Source of the DNA: an uncultured Aquimarina sp.
Lineage (GTDB): Bacteria; Bacteroidota; Bacteroidia; Flavobacteriales; Flavobacteriaceae
Direction of reading: 5' to 3'
Length of the DNA stretch: 64,000 bases
Assembly (NCBI GenBank): GCA_947498785.1
Contig: CANMLS010000004.1
Span: 62,001-126,000, forward strand
The notes beneath the pieces are model-generated. The model saw only the letters and a program-made list of their open reading frames with translations. It had not been told where the DNA came from and searched no databases. The position numbers and the translations under genes are program-made. Below, one piece after another: positions 1 through 9,534 of the stretch; within the stretch, counting starts at the first letter, position 1; every line of letters starts with the position of its first letter.

Positions 1-129
1 AAGATTTAAAATCTTTAAAAAAACCCATATTTAATTAGATTTAGATAGTTAGTAGATATCTAATTTAACAAAAAAATAAGAAATTGATCAAGATTATAGT
101 TGCAATTACAGTGTATTTTTCGATAAAAA

Positions 130-1242
130 TCAATTATTATCGATAACAATACGTTTTACTCTTGGGGAAATAGCAGTTAGTAGTTCATATGATATAGTTC
201 CAGAGTTTTCAGCTACTTTTGAAGCGCTATATTCAGTATCAAAAATAATAACCTCATCTCCTTCTTTGCAGTCAATATCGGTAACATCTACCATAATCAT
301 ATCCATACATACATTACCAATGATATAGGCTCGAGTATTGTTGATGGTTACAAACCCCTTTTTATTGCCATATTGCCTGCTAATACCATCAGCATGTCCA
401 ATAGGGATGGTGGCGGTCTTTGTAGATTTTGTAGCTACAAATGCTCTATTATACCCTAATGATTCACCAGATGTTAAATTATGAATTTGTGAAATCACAG
501 ATTTCAGACCAGCTACAGGTTTTAATTCGGGATCATATTTTGCATCATTACCATAGCCATACAACCCTATTCCCGCTCTGACCATATTAAAATGTGCTTC
601 GGGGTAATTAAGAATGCCAGAAGTATTAGATTGATGAAGCATAGGTGTATATCCTAATCCATCATTCATTTCTTTAGTAATTTTTTTAAAAGAATTAATT
701 TGTTTTAGAGTAAATTCTTTTTCTGAGAGATCTTCACTAGCAGCTAGATGAGAAAGAAGAGCAACTACTTTGACCGCAGTGGTATCATTAATATATTCAA
801 GAATATGATCAACATCATTTTCAGAGAAACCAATTCGATTTAATCCAGTATTAAATTTGATATGAACAGGGTATTCCTTTTTATCTAATGAAATAGCTGT
901 TTCTGTAAAGATTTTGAGCACTCTATAACTGTATAGGCTTGGTTCTAATTGGTTTTCGATTAATTTTTGAAAATTTACAGGTTGAGGATGTAATACCAAA
1001 ATTGGAGCTGTTATTCCAGATTTGCGAAGTGCTATTCCTTCTGAAACATAAGCAACTGCAAAGTAATCTGCTCCTATTTTTTCGAGATGTTTGGCAATTG
1101 CTCCTGCATCACTACCATAACCAGAAGCTTTTACTACTGCTAACATTTTAACATTAGGATCAACCTTGCTTTTTAAATATTTAAAATTGTGAGTAAGGTG
1201 CGCCAGATTAATTTCCAGAACGGTTTCTTTTACGCTACTCAT
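130..1242 (-). CDS. alr: Alanine racemase
   Basis: This is a PLP-dependent fold-type III racemase that interconverts L- and D-alanine for peptidoglycan synthesis in the cytosol. The N-terminal PLP motif [10 protein letters not shown] carries the Schiff-base lysine (VVKA-YG is the family hallmark). The C-terminal half has [18 protein letters not shown] and the conserved [10 protein letters not shown] block. An upstream ATG at 1287 would add 15 residues ([15 protein letters not shown]). I prefer the ATG at 1242, because family members begin close to the VLEINL strand and this start overlaps the 3' end of the thymidine kinase gene by only 8 nt, suggesting translational coupling. Length of about 370 aa is normal. 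Identification is secure; only the start is uncertain. Confidence 0.95.
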   Translation of the reverse strand: MSSVKETVLEINLAHLTHNFKYLKSKVDPNVKMLAVVKASGYGSDAGAIAKHLEKIGADYFAVAYVSEGIALRKSGITAPILVLHPQPVNFQKLIENQLEPSLYSYRVLKIFTETAISLDKKEYPVHIKFNTGLNRIGFSENDVDHILEYINDTTAVKVVALLSHLAASEDLSEKEFTLKQINSFKKITKEMNDGLGYTPMLHQSNTSGILNYPEAHFNMVRAGIGLYGYGNDAKYDPELKPVAGLKSVISQIHNLTSGESLGYNRAFVATKSTKTATIPIGHADGISRQYGNKKGFVTINNTRAYIIGNVCMDMIMVDVTDIDCKEGDEVIIFDTEYSASKVAENSGTISYELLTAISPRVKRIVIDNN

Positions 1243-1882
1243 TGGGCTTATCTGATTTTTTTGATACTTCTTTAGGATCTGTAACATCTATTTGTTTTAC
1301 TTTTTCTTTGAGCATTGCTTTATAGTATGCCGCTCTACTAAGAGGTTCATATTCATTAGTTTCTCCCAATAAAACCAAATCATCTTTTGTAGATTTTCTA
1401 TAACTGAATTGAGCTAGGTTTCCTGTTCTGGTGCAGACAGCATGTACTTTGGTTACATATTCTGCAGTGGCCATTAACGCTGGCATTGGACCAAAGGGGT
1501 TTCCTTTAAAGTCCATATCCAATCCTGCAACAATGACTCTAATCCCTTTATTAGCCAAATCATTGCATACGGCGACGATTTCATCATCAAAAAACTGAGC
1601 CTCATCAATTCCTACGACATCACAGGTATCTGCTAGGATTCTAATATTAGCAGCTGCAGGAACTGGAGTAGAACGAATTTCATTTGAATCATGAGAAACA
1701 ACCATTTCATCGTCATACCGGATATCGATAGCGGGTTTAAAAATTTCAACATTTTGTTTAGCAAATTGAGCGCGTTTTAATCTACGTATCAGTTCTTCAG
1801 TTTTACCTGAGAACATAGAACCACAGATTACTTCTATCCACCCAAATTGCTCCTTATGATTTACCGTATTTTCGAGAAACAT
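1235..1882 (-). CDS. tdk: Thymidine kinase
   Basis: A type II thymidine kinase that phosphorylates thymidine to dTMP in the salvage pathway. The P-loop [10 protein letters not shown] lies near residue 21, the DEAQFF Walker B/lasso motif is near residue 95, and the C-terminal YEPLSRAAY corresponds to the substrate loop. In the classical enzyme four cysteines hold a structural zinc in the C-terminal half. Here the region reads AVCTRTGNL and YEPLSRAAY, so most of those cysteines are missing, apparently replaced rather than deleted. Length of 215 aa is within the family range. It is the upstream gene of an overlapping pair with alr. Confidence 0.95.
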   Translation of the reverse strand: MFLENTVNHKEQFGWIEVICGSMFSGKTEELIRRLKRAQFAKQNVEIFKPAIDIRYDDEMVVSHDSNEIRSTPVPAAANIRILADTCDVVGIDEAQFFDDEIVAVCNDLANKGIRVIVAGLDMDFKGNPFGPMPALMATAEYVTKVHAVCTRTGNLAQFSYRKSTKDDLVLLGETNEYEPLSRAAYYKAMLKEKVKQIDVTDPKEVSKKSDKPNE

Positions 1883-2054
1883 TTTGTATTTTTCAGCATC
1901 AATTAAAGAAATCCCTTCTCCTTAAAACCAAATGAATTTTGAAATGATTGATAAAAGTATATTCATCCATTTATATCTTTATTTGGTATTACTCTAAAGA
2001 TGAGGTAAATTTATTAAAAAACAAAAAGCAGTATTACAAACGAATAAGAAAGTT

Positions 2055-2870
2055 ATGAAGAAGAAATTGGAAGCGGAGCTTATAAGTATTGCTCATAGAA
2101 TACTACAACTTAAAGATAAAACTACTTTGTCACAGTTACAGGAAGAATCGAGGTTGTTGTATGAGAAGTTGACTATCCTTAATTTTTCTGAGACTCATTT
2201 TGCAGGAGCACAACCTACCATTGGCCAGATCAAGATAGCTTTAGAGACTGATGAATCAGAAGAGCTAAGAGAAGTACAACAAAAGATTAAAGAAATTATA
2301 AAGCCTTCAGTAGCAGAGACAATAGAGGGAAAGCAAGAATTAGAACAACCATCTGTAAAGGTTGAGATTCAAAAACAGGAAATGAAAAAAGATAGTTCTG
2401 CGTTAGAAAATAAACCAGAACTAGTAATTGAAGAGGTTAATGCACGTGTTACCGAAGATCTTTTTGTTCCGGCAACAACTCAATCGAATAAACATAGTTC
2501 TTTTTCAAATACTTCATCATCTCCATCTACTTATGAAAAGAACGATAAAGAAGGAAGTATATCTGCAATAGATTCAGACTCATCTGATAAAATAGATGAA
2601 GATAATAATAAACCAAAATCACTTAATGATCAGCTCAGAAAAGAAATTCATATTGGATTAAACGATAGATTAGCTTTTATTAAATATCTTTTTGAAGGAA
2701 GTGCACCAGACTATAATCGTGTTTTGTCACAACTTAATACATTAAGAAATAAAGGTGAGGCAGAAGAGTTTATTGCAAATATGATAAAACCAGATTATCA
2801 CAACTGGGAAGGGAAAGGTGAATACGAAGAGCGATTTATGGATATTGTTCTTAGTAAATTTGATCACTAA
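2055..2870 (+). CDS. Conserved hypothetical protein, acidic linker
   Basis: I do not recognise a named family. The 271-residue protein has a helical N-terminal segment (about 1-100), a low-complexity Glu/Ser/Asn-rich middle (about 100-195) and a compact C-terminal segment (about 195-270) with NDRLAFIKYLFEG and YHNWEGKGEYEERF, which looks like the conserved part. There is no signal peptide or membrane helix, so it is probably cytoplasmic. It is followed 18 nt later by a DoxX-like membrane protein on the same strand and may be cotranscribed with it. I recall similar proteins with this C-terminus in Flavobacteriaceae, but that is recollection only. Confidence 0.8.
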   Translation: MKKKLEAELISIAHRILQLKDKTTLSQLQEESRLLYEKLTILNFSETHFAGAQPTIGQIKIALETDESEELREVQQKIKEIIKPSVAETIEGKQELEQPSVKVEIQKQEMKKDSSALENKPELVIEEVNARVTEDLFVPATTQSNKHSSFSNTSSSPSTYEKNDKEGSISAIDSDSSDKIDEDNNKPKSLNDQLRKEIHIGLNDRLAFIKYLFEGSAPDYNRVLSQLNTLRNKGEAEEFIANMIKPDYHNWEGKGEYEERFMDIVLSKFDH

Positions 2871-2888
2871 ATATAAAATTATAAACGT

Positions 2889-3233
2889 ATGAAGATTGTA
2901 TATTGGATTGCAACTGTGGCTTTGTGTGCTATTATGTTATATTCGGCTCAGATGTATTTTTTTAAAACAGAAATGATAAAAGGTTTCTTCAAAAGTTTTA
3001 ATTATCCAACATATATTGTAATCCCTCTAGCAGTAGCTAAATTATTAGGAATAGCGGCTATCCTCACGAATAAAATAAAATGGATTAAAGAATGGGCATA
3101 TGCCGGATTTTTCTTTGATTTGATATTGGCGAGCTTGGCACATCATTATGCAGGACATGGTATAGGGTTATCGGTTTATGCAATGATCATTCTTATTGTT
3201 TCTTACGTTATTGGTAAAAAAATAAGACCATAA
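2889..3233 (+). CDS. DoxX-like small membrane protein
   Basis: A 114-residue integral membrane protein with four hydrophobic stretches (about 4-22, 42-60, 68-86, 92-110). Length, spacing and the motif IPLAVAKLLGIAAIL match the DoxX-like family of small four-helix proteins, whose biochemical role is generally unknown. It starts 18 nt after the preceding hypothetical gene, consistent with a two-gene operon that ends at the hairpin directly downstream. Confidence 0.8.
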   Translation: MKIVYWIATVALCAIMLYSAQMYFFKTEMIKGFFKSFNYPTYIVIPLAVAKLLGIAAILTNKIKWIKEWAYAGFFFDLILASLAHHYAGHGIGLSVYAMIILIVSYVIGKKIRP

Positions 3234-3259
3234 TTAATCTTTTAAATAAAAATGTATTT

Positions 3260-3284
3260 ACCAAAGGCATTGCTTTTGGTTTTT
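3260..3284 (+). terminator. Rho-independent terminator after DoxX-like gene
   Basis: A 9-bp stem with arms ACCAAAGGC and GCTTTTGGT (one G-T pair) and a three-base loop is followed by a run of T. It ends 10 nt before the rsmI start codon, so it separates rsmI from the upstream pair. Confidence 0.7.
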
Positions 3285-3294
3285 AGTATACAAT

Positions 3295-3966
3295 ATGTCA
3301 AAACTATACCTAGTACCTACACCTATCGGCAATCTGGAAGATATGACTTTTAGAGCTATTAATGTACTAAAAGATGTAGACCTAATTCTTGCTGAGGATA
3401 CCCGTACCAGCGGAAAATTATTAAAACATTTTGATATTACAACTCCTATGCAAAGTCATCACATGCATAATGAGCATAAAACTATGGATCGCATCATTCA
3501 AAAGCTAAAAAGTGGAGATATTATTGCATTAATAAGCGATGCAGGAACTCCGGCAATCAGTGACCCGGGTTTTTTGTTGACAAGAGCCTGTGTAGAAAAT
3601 GAAATAGCAGTAGAGTGTCTACCTGGAGCAACAGCCTTTGTACCTGCCTTGGTGAATAGTGGATTGCCAAATGATAAATTCGTTTTTGAAGGGTTTTTAC
3701 CTGTAAAAAAAGGAAGACAAACACGATTAAAACTTTTGGCTGAAGAAACCAGAACGATGATTTTTTATGAATCGCCTCATAAATTAGTAAAAACACTAAG
3801 TAGTTTTGTGATATATTTTGGTGCAGATCGCCAAGTTTCTGTATCCAGAGAGTTGAGTAAATTATATGAAGAAACCATTCGAGGTACAGCCCAAGAGATA
3901 ACACAACATTTTGAAAACAAACCTCCCAAAGGCGAGATTGTAATCATAGTAGATGGTAAAAAATAA
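3295..3966 (+). CDS. rsmI: 16S rRNA (cytidine1402-2'-O)-methyltransferase
   Basis: An SAM-dependent TP-methylase-fold enzyme that 2'-O-methylates C1402 of 16S rRNA at the decoding site. Visible motifs are LYLVPTPIGNLEDMT at the N-terminus, AEDTRTSGKLLKHF near residue 35, the SAM-site loop ISDAGTPAISDPG near residue 80, and PPKGEIVIIVDG at the C-terminus. Length of 223 aa matches the Bacteroidetes form, which lacks the extra C-terminal domain of the E. coli protein. It stands alone between a terminator and the HopJ-family gene. Confidence 0.96.
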   Translation: MSKLYLVPTPIGNLEDMTFRAINVLKDVDLILAEDTRTSGKLLKHFDITTPMQSHHMHNEHKTMDRIIQKLKSGDIIALISDAGTPAISDPGFLLTRACVENEIAVECLPGATAFVPALVNSGLPNDKFVFEGFLPVKKGRQTRLKLLAEETRTMIFYESPHKLVKTLSSFVIYFGADRQVSVSRELSKLYEETIRGTAQEITQHFENKPPKGEIVIIVDGKK

Positions 3967-3997
3967 TAATAAAAGATAAATTTAATACAATTTAAGA

Positions 3998-4339
3998 ATG
4001 ACCGTTACAACTTTTATTGAAAAGCTAAAGCAAGAACCTAAATCAGTCAAATTTGAAGAGACTATTGCTGTGGTTGACACTTACTATGATTTTACTCCAT
4101 CATCCTTTGTTAATGGTAATATCACAAATCAAGTAGGAGAGAATTCAGGCTCTTGCAAAGTGTTCTCTTTTGCAAAACAGCTTGAACTGAATAAAGAAGA
4201 GACATTATTTTGTTTTGGAACGTATTATCAGGATGTACTAAATACTCCAGAAAGTAATGATCATCAAAATATTCGTAATTTTATGAAAACCGGATGGGAA
4301 GGAATTTCATTTGAGAAGGAAGCATTACTCAAAAAGTAA
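3998..4339 (+). CDS. HopJ-type family protein
   Basis: A 113-residue soluble protein. The segments VDTYYDFTPSSFVNG, QVGENSGSCKVFSFAK and CFGTYYQDVLNTPES, followed by HQNIRNFMKTGWEGI, match the HopJ type III effector family. The family was named after a Pseudomonas syringae protein but is widespread in non-pathogenic marine bacteria, so the name should not be read as evidence of injection. There is no signal peptide. It lies 31 nt after rsmI and could be in the same transcript. Confidence 0.88.
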   Translation: MTVTTFIEKLKQEPKSVKFEETIAVVDTYYDFTPSSFVNGNITNQVGENSGSCKVFSFAKQLELNKEETLFCFGTYYQDVLNTPESNDHQNIRNFMKTGWEGISFEKEALLKK

Positions 4340-4435
4340 TGAGACTAAGTTATTTATAAACGTTTTTATAATTTTAAATACTGTTATTTCGTTCTATCCA
4401 CCTAATAGTACTTTATACGCTAAACAATAAAACGT

Positions 4436-5134
4436 TTGAAACAAAAACCATTACTTACTGTTATAGGTACTAGTTTGCTTGTTTTTTTACTATGGCAACT
4501 ACCTTATTTTGGGTATATACAATATCCATTGTTATTATTGGGGACATGGTTTCATGAAATGGGTCATGGACTAACCGCATTATTGCTTGGAGGAGAATTC
4601 ATTTATCTGGAGATTTATGAGAACGGAGGAGGTGTAGCCTACTCAAATGTTTCATCGAGTTATTTGCCATATACTATTGCTAGAGGACTAACCGCCGCAG
4701 GCGGATTATTAGGACCAGCAATTTCAGGAGCTATTCTTATTGCTTCTGCCAGAAACAAAGTCAGTTCTAAAATTACCTTGTGGTTATTGATCATAATTAT
4801 GGTATTATCTCTGTGCCTTTGGATTCATGTATTGTTAGCATTAGTTATTTTAAGTGTTTTTGCCGCGATTCTGTTTTTTATCGCTATTCTCAGAGTAAGA
4901 AATCTTGAAGCGTTTACACTTTTATTTCTTGGGACACAATGTGTATTGAGCACGTATTTACAAATAGGATATTTGTTTACAAAACAGTTCGAACGCGATG
5001 GAAAAATTCAGTATTCAGATACACAAATGATTGCAGCTCATCTGCCTGGTACTTATTGGATGTGGGCCATCTTAATTCTTTTGATTACTATATACTTATT
5101 GTATAAAAGTTATCAATATTACTTGAAGAAATAA
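4436..5134 (+). CDS. M50-type membrane metalloprotease
   Basis: A 232-residue polytopic protein with an HEMGH zinc motif at residues 40-44, placed at the end of the first hydrophobic segment, and further membrane helices near 70-100, 115-155 and 205-225. This matches the M50B-like site-2 protease group. The motif YENGGGVAYSNV after the zinc helix is typical. The start codon is TTG (4436); no in-frame ATG lies nearby upstream. Substrate is unknown, and no sigma or anti-sigma gene is adjacent. Confidence 0.85.
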   Translation: MKQKPLLTVIGTSLLVFLLWQLPYFGYIQYPLLLLGTWFHEMGHGLTALLLGGEFIYLEIYENGGGVAYSNVSSSYLPYTIARGLTAAGGLLGPAISGAILIASARNKVSSKITLWLLIIIMVLSLCLWIHVLLALVILSVFAAILFFIAILRVRNLEAFTLLFLGTQCVLSTYLQIGYLFTKQFERDGKIQYSDTQMIAAHLPGTYWMWAILILLITIYLLYKSYQYYLKK

Positions 5135-5373
5135 CAACCAAAATTAATTTTAATTCTTATGCGATTTACATTTTTGAGAGGTATCAAGCCTTTGTTGTCC
5201 CGTTGCCAAACCACCACTTTAAACCCGTTTTATGTATTAGAACTTCGTGATGAAGCTTTGAAATACCATAAATACTGATATTTTTTTAATTTCTGCATAA
5301 CACCGTTATGGTGAAATTAAAAAATATAGTGAAGCGCCAGTATTTGCAGTAGTTCAAAGATGTAATAGATTTT

Positions 5374-5547
5374 TTAATGCATAATGCGGGTTAAACCTCC
5401 AAAAGTACACTCAACCACCCAATGTGTTTTACTAATGGATTTCTTATCAGAACGACACGCCTTGTGTAATGTTTTTTCTATGGATTGCCAATCTATTAAT
5501 GTATCAATTTGCTTATAAAACTTACTCAGTAGTACGTCTTTCAGCAT
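5374..5547 (-). pseudogene. IS5-like transposase remnant
   Basis: Read on the minus strand, an open stretch of 57 codons starts MLKDVLLSKFYKQIDTLIDW, which resembles the N-terminus of IS5-group DDE transposases. After RSDKKSISKT it passes directly into HWVVECTFGGL, which resembles the C-terminal catalytic-glutamate region (family form RWVVERTFGWL). The middle of the protein, some 150-250 residues including the first two catalytic aspartates, is missing, so this is an internally deleted scar. No clear terminal inverted repeats are seen. Confidence 0.65.
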
Positions 5548-5655
5548 CATAAAATGTAATACTCATAACACCGCAAGAAAATTTTATCCCATAAAAATTA
5601 AACTTTTAGAGCAAAGGTCTCAGAAGATTATTTCAGTGTGAAGTTGTTAAATATA

Positions 5656-5684
5656 ACCTCACAGGTTTTTAAAACCTGTGAGGT
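5656..5684. repeat. 29-bp palindrome, dispersed family copy 1
   Basis: A near-perfect palindrome with 14-bp arms beginning ACCTCACAGG and one central base. A second, longer copy of the same palindrome lies at 46934-46970. It sits 15 nt after the stop codon of the downstream minus-strand gene, so it could double as a terminator hairpin. Confidence 0.85.
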
Positions 5685-5698
5685 CTACTATCTATATG

Positions 5699-6289
5699 TT
5701 AAACATGCTTTCCTTTTTCCCAACCATGTTTACCAAGGTATTGTTCGCCAGATTCGATAGCACCTTCTTCGACCATGGTACCCATAGAATCATTCCATCG
5801 GTTTAGATATCCAAATAAAGAAATTACTCCTAACATTTCTACAATCTCCCCTTCATCCCAGTATTTGTATAACTCTTTTTTGATGGTATCATCAACAGCA
5901 TTAGGAATGACAGATGCTGCAAGCGAAAAATCGAGAGCTATGCGCTCTGCATCACTAAAAGCGGAGTGAGTTTTATATTCCCAAATATTGTCCAACTGTT
6001 CTTGTTCTGCTCCATAACGCTCTGCAGCACGTATAGCATGTGCCTGGCAATATCGGCACCCAGTAGCATTACTACTTACCCAGGCAATCATACGTTTAAG
6101 AGCAGAAGTTACCCTGCCTTCATTTGCCATTACGGCTTTATTAAGGTTAATAAATGCCTTAGAAATTTCTGGCCTTCTTTGCATGGTAAGTACCGAATTA
6201 GGGCAAAAACCTAAGGTTTCATTAAAGAATTTAGCTAATTCTAAGGTCTCTGGATCGTGATCAGTAGACAATGGTGTTACTAATGCCAT
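5699..6289 (-). CDS. Carboxymuconolactone decarboxylase-family peroxidase-like protein
   Basis: A 196-residue all-helical protein of the AhpD/CMD superfamily. The redox motif CRYCQAH (Cys78, Cys81, His84) matches the CxxC-xxH active site of AhpD-like alkylhydroperoxidases. FCPNSVLTMQRRPE and ALDFSLAASVIPNAVDD are typical of the uncharacterised peroxidase-related subgroup. The likely role is thiol-dependent peroxide reduction in the cytosol; the physiological partner is not evident from the neighbours. It is divergent from recJ. Confidence 0.88.
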   Translation of the reverse strand: MALVTPLSTDHDPETLELAKFFNETLGFCPNSVLTMQRRPEISKAFINLNKAVMANEGRVTSALKRMIAWVSSNATGCRYCQAHAIRAAERYGAEQEQLDNIWEYKTHSAFSDAERIALDFSLAASVIPNAVDDTIKKELYKYWDEGEIVEMLGVISLFGYLNRWNDSMGTMVEEGAIESGEQYLGKHGWEKGKHV

Positions 6290-6416
6290 GTGTATATGAG
6301 TTTTGAGTTTAAATGTAAAATTTTAGCTAGACAAAATACAAAACTAATGTCAAATCAAGAGTGGTCAAGATGTTTTTTGTACTTTGGATTTTTTAATATG
6401 AGAATTTCCCACACTA

Positions 6417-8102
6417 ATGAGATGGACACTACGACCAAAACCTGATGTAACGACAATACAGCAATTGGCAGAAGCCCTTAATGTAGATAATATTATTGCT
6501 TCTTTGTTAGTACAAAGAGGAATAGAAACCTTTGATCAGGCGAAAAAATTCTTTAGACCTTCTCTGGATGATCTTCATGACCCTTTTTTGATGAAAGATA
6601 TGGATTTGGCAGTTTCCAGAATTCAAAAGGCACTTGTAGAAGGTGAAAATATTATGGTATATGGAGATTATGATGTAGATGGGACAACATCAGTGGCATT
6701 ATTATCATCTTATCTAAAGAAATTATCAGAACAAGTTGCTACCTATATTCCAGATCGATATGAAGAAGGATATGGAATTTCTTATAAAGGCATTGACTAT
6801 GCTCATGACAATGATATTTCTTTGATTATAGCTTTAGATTGCGGGATTAAGGCGATCGAAAAAGTGGCATACGCCAAAGAAAAAGGGATAGATTTTGTTA
6901 TTTGTGACCATCATAGGCCAGGGAATAACATTCCTGATGCTATTGCAGTTTTGGATCCAAAGCGCGAAGATTGTGAATATCCATATAAAGAATTATGTGG
7001 TTGCGGAGTAGGTTTTAAATTGATCCAAGCCTTAGCAGTAGGGCAAGATCAAAACATAAATGATTTATTAACATACTTAGACCTTGTGGCTACTGCAATA
7101 GGGGCAGATATTGTACCAGTTACTGGTGAGAACCGTGTACTAGCATATTATGGTCTACAGGTTATTAATACAAATCCAAGAATAGGGTTTAAGGCAATGT
7201 TATCAGAAGTCAAAAAAGAAACGTTAACAATAACAGATGTTGTTTTTTTGATTGCTCCAAGGATTAATGCTGCAGGGAGAATGAAACATGGGTTACACGC
7301 AGTAAATTTACTAACTGAAGAAAATCTTGAAACTGCATTACAATATGCTTTAGAAATAGAAACCTATAATAGTGATAGGAAAGATGCAGATAAAAAAATT
7401 ACTCAAGAAGCATTAGCACAAATACTAGATAACAATGAAGAAGATCGATATACTACTGTGGTATATGATGAAAACTGGCATAAAGGAGTCATCGGTATCG
7501 TAGCTTCTAGATTAACAGAAACATATTATCGTCCTACATTGGTGTTTACCAAAAGTGGATCAAAGCTGGCAGCTTCTGCCCGATCAATAAAAGGATTTGA
7601 TGTATATAATGCATTACATGCTTGTTCAGATTATATAGAACAATTTGGAGGACATAAATATGCTGCAGGACTCACATTATTAGAAGAGCAGTATCTACCT
7701 TTCAAAAATAAATTTGAAGAAGTTGTTTCGACAACTATTGATAAGAAAATGTTAATTCCAGAGATCACGATTGATGCTCGGCTAGAATTAGATCAAATTA
7801 CACCCAGATTTTATAGAATATTGAAACAATTTGGGCCATATGGCCCGGGCAATATGACACCAGTTTTTATGACCGAAGGAGTAAAAGATACAGGATATGG
7901 TAAATGTGTAGGAGCAGATGAAAAACATTTAAAATGTAAAGTGCAAAAAAATGAAGTTGCAATAGGATGTATTGGTTTTGGTCTTGGGGAAAAATATGAT
8001 TTGATTAACCAGAAGCAACATTTTAAAACGGCTTATACTATTGATGAAAACGAATGGAATGGAGAAGTATCTCTCCAATTAAAGTTGAAAGATATAAATT
8101 AA
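6417..8102 (+). CDS. recJ: Single-stranded-DNA-specific exonuclease RecJ
   Basis: A 5'-3' ssDNA exonuclease of the DHH phosphoesterase superfamily, acting in recombination and mismatch/base excision repair. GDYDVDGT (residues 83-90) is motif I, ALDCGI and CDHHRPG follow as metal-binding motifs II-III, and the DHHA1 region has ASARSIKGFDVYNAL and QFGGHKYAAGLTL. The C-terminal OB-type domain includes FGPYGPGNMTPVF. Length of 561 aa is standard for Bacteroidetes. The start MRWTLRPKP is the conserved one for this group. Confidence 0.97.
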   Translation: MRWTLRPKPDVTTIQQLAEALNVDNIIASLLVQRGIETFDQAKKFFRPSLDDLHDPFLMKDMDLAVSRIQKALVEGENIMVYGDYDVDGTTSVALLSSYLKKLSEQVATYIPDRYEEGYGISYKGIDYAHDNDISLIIALDCGIKAIEKVAYAKEKGIDFVICDHHRPGNNIPDAIAVLDPKREDCEYPYKELCGCGVGFKLIQALAVGQDQNINDLLTYLDLVATAIGADIVPVTGENRVLAYYGLQVINTNPRIGFKAMLSEVKKETLTITDVVFLIAPRINAAGRMKHGLHAVNLLTEENLETALQYALEIETYNSDRKDADKKITQEALAQILDNNEEDRYTTVVYDENWHKGVIGIVASRLTETYYRPTLVFTKSGSKLAASARSIKGFDVYNALHACSDYIEQFGGHKYAAGLTLLEEQYLPFKNKFEEVVSTTIDKKMLIPEITIDARLELDQITPRFYRILKQFGPYGPGNMTPVFMTEGVKDTGYGKCVGADEKHLKCKVQKNEVAIGCIGFGLGEKYDLINQKQHFKTAYTIDENEWNGEVSLQLKLKDIN

Positions 8103-8163
8103 CTTATTTTTATTTAGATTTATTATAAATAGTTGTTATTTTTGATATAAATATGTATTCAGA

Positions 8164-8517
8164 ATGAACGCTATAGATAAAATTTACAGCAATGAGTTAG
8201 GGATTTCTTTTTTTTGGAAACAAGAAAATTATCCTTTGATGCCTAGAGTTCAATTAGTATTTAAAGATATTGGTTTTTTACTGACTCTAAATGAGTTAAA
8301 AGATTTTTCTGAAGCTTGTACAACTACCCTTCAATCCCAATGTTGTAGACAATGTAAAGATACTAAACATTGCAAATCTTTATTATTAAGAACACCTTCG
8401 GATAAAATAGATCTTGCCGTAAGCAAAGATGAACTTCATCAAATACAGGAACTCATCAACGGTACTATTTATAGGATAGAACTGCAAAATTGGATGAATA
8501 ATCTACCACTTAATTGA
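8164..8517 (+). CDS. Uncharacterised small cysteine-cluster protein
   Basis: A 117-residue soluble protein that I cannot assign to a named family. Residues 55-75 contain a cysteine-rich segment, QSQCCRQCKDTKHC, with five cysteines and one histidine that could bind zinc or an iron-sulfur cluster. The N-terminal part (SNELGISFFWKQENYPLMPR, VQLVFKDIGFLLTLNEL) is beta-rich. It follows recJ by about 60 nt and may be cotranscribed. Similar short proteins occur in flavobacteria, but I know of no function. Confidence 0.75.
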   Translation: MNAIDKIYSNELGISFFWKQENYPLMPRVQLVFKDIGFLLTLNELKDFSEACTTTLQSQCCRQCKDTKHCKSLLLRTPSDKIDLAVSKDELHQIQELINGTIYRIELQNWMNNLPLN

Positions 8518-8577
8518 TTAAAAGTGATTCGACAAAAGTCGGTATCTTATATTTCAGTTTTTAGTATTTATATATGC

Positions 8578-9534
8578 CTACTCCTGATCTTCTTTAGTTA
8601 AGAAATTGACAATTTTATACGTGATTTCTTTCGCTTTGGTTTCCTGTAAAAAATGTTTTTCATCTACAAAATGGATATTCTCACTATTTACTTTTAATGC
8701 ATTAGATGCTCGAGTTTGCTGTGGAGGCCATTGTAACATAGTATCATGTATTCCCCATATTACAGATACAGGAATACTAATATTTTCAAAAACGTCTGAG
8801 TAATCTGGCAAAACATTGCATGTTTGACTAAAAAAATAGTACATAGCATGGGTTTTACCTTCCAGAAGTGGCGTTTTATATCCTTCAACATCCAATTGGT
8901 TTAGGGTATTTTCTTTTAACCCTTGATCAAATAGGTTTTTTAATAACGTATTGGTCGTTACTCCATTTCTATAACCCCACATTGCTGTTTTTGCCAGTCC
9001 ACCAGGTTTCATACGGACGGGAGGGTAAAATCCTTCTTCATAAATAATAGTATTAAGCACAATAAGGTTTTCAATTTTTTCTGGAGCTTGTTTCATTAAT
9101 TCCCAAGTCCATAAACCGCCAGCATCATGCATAACATGAGTCCAGGTATCCTCTCCTAACGCCTCCATAAGTTCGAGTAAACGTTTTGCGTGATTTTCTG
9201 CGTTATAAATCTCAAATCCCTCGGGAGAGTCGCTTGATCCATACCCAAGCATATCTGGAACGATTACGCGATATCCGTTGGCTACTAATGGATCTATCAT
9301 TTTACGATATAACCAACCTGACGTAGGGACTCCATGTAATAATACAATTGCTGGCCCTCTTCCTCGATCTATATATTTTATTAAGCCATCATCGGTAGGA
9401 TATAATCTTTGATCTGCCCTAAAGTCTTCATAGGTAATCTGGTTTTTTCTAACTTCTGTGTTTTGGTAGGGTTTACACGAAAAAAGTAATATCCCCATAA
9501 GGGCTAATACTGAAATATTTTTCATAGCATTCAT
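8578..9534 (-). CDS. Alpha/beta hydrolase lipoprotein, haloalkane dehalogenase-like
   Basis: A 318-residue alpha/beta hydrolase with a lipoprotein signal (LLFSC lipobox, cysteine near residue 20), so it is probably anchored in the envelope. The oxyanion loop is HGVPTSGWLYR. The nucleophile elbow is MHDAGG, i.e. an aspartate rather than serine, as in haloalkane dehalogenases and epoxide hydrolases. WGIHDTM holds the likely acid residue region, and DEKHFLQE the catalytic histidine (the usual form is DxGHFxQED). Two methionines (residues 1 and 4) are possible starts. The halide-binding tryptophans cannot be confirmed by eye, so dehalogenase activity is only suggested. Confidence 0.85.
   Translation of the reverse strand: MNAMKNISVLALMGILLFSCKPYQNTEVRKNQITYEDFRADQRLYPTDDGLIKYIDRGRGPAIVLLHGVPTSGWLYRKMIDPLVANGYRVIVPDMLGYGSSDSPEGFEIYNAENHAKRLLELMEALGEDTWTHVMHDAGGLWTWELMKQAPEKIENLIVLNTIIYEEGFYPPVRMKPGGLAKTAMWGYRNGVTTNTLLKNLFDQGLKENTLNQLDVEGYKTPLLEGKTHAMYYFFSQTCNVLPDYSDVFENISIPVSVIWGIHDTMLQWPPQQTRASNALKVNSENIHFVDEKHFLQETKAKEITYKIVNFLTKEDQE

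Larger units (their letters stand above)
5135..5698. other. Gene-poor stretch with IS scar and palindrome
   Basis: This 560-bp interval contains no intact gene. It holds a degraded transposase fragment on the minus strand (5374-5547) and a long palindrome (5656-5684), listed separately. A 39-codon ORF on the plus strand from 5160 has no recognisable features, and I do not consider it a gene. Confidence 0.6.

Noticed and set aside
1..129. Small palindrome AAGATTTAAAATCTT at the left edge
   Set aside because: AT-only short palindromes are expected by chance in this AT-rich DNA; no gene end within the window justifies a terminator call.
3557..3904. Antisense open frame of 115 codons inside rsmI
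   Set aside because: Entirely covered by the conserved rsmI gene on the other strand; no domain signature.
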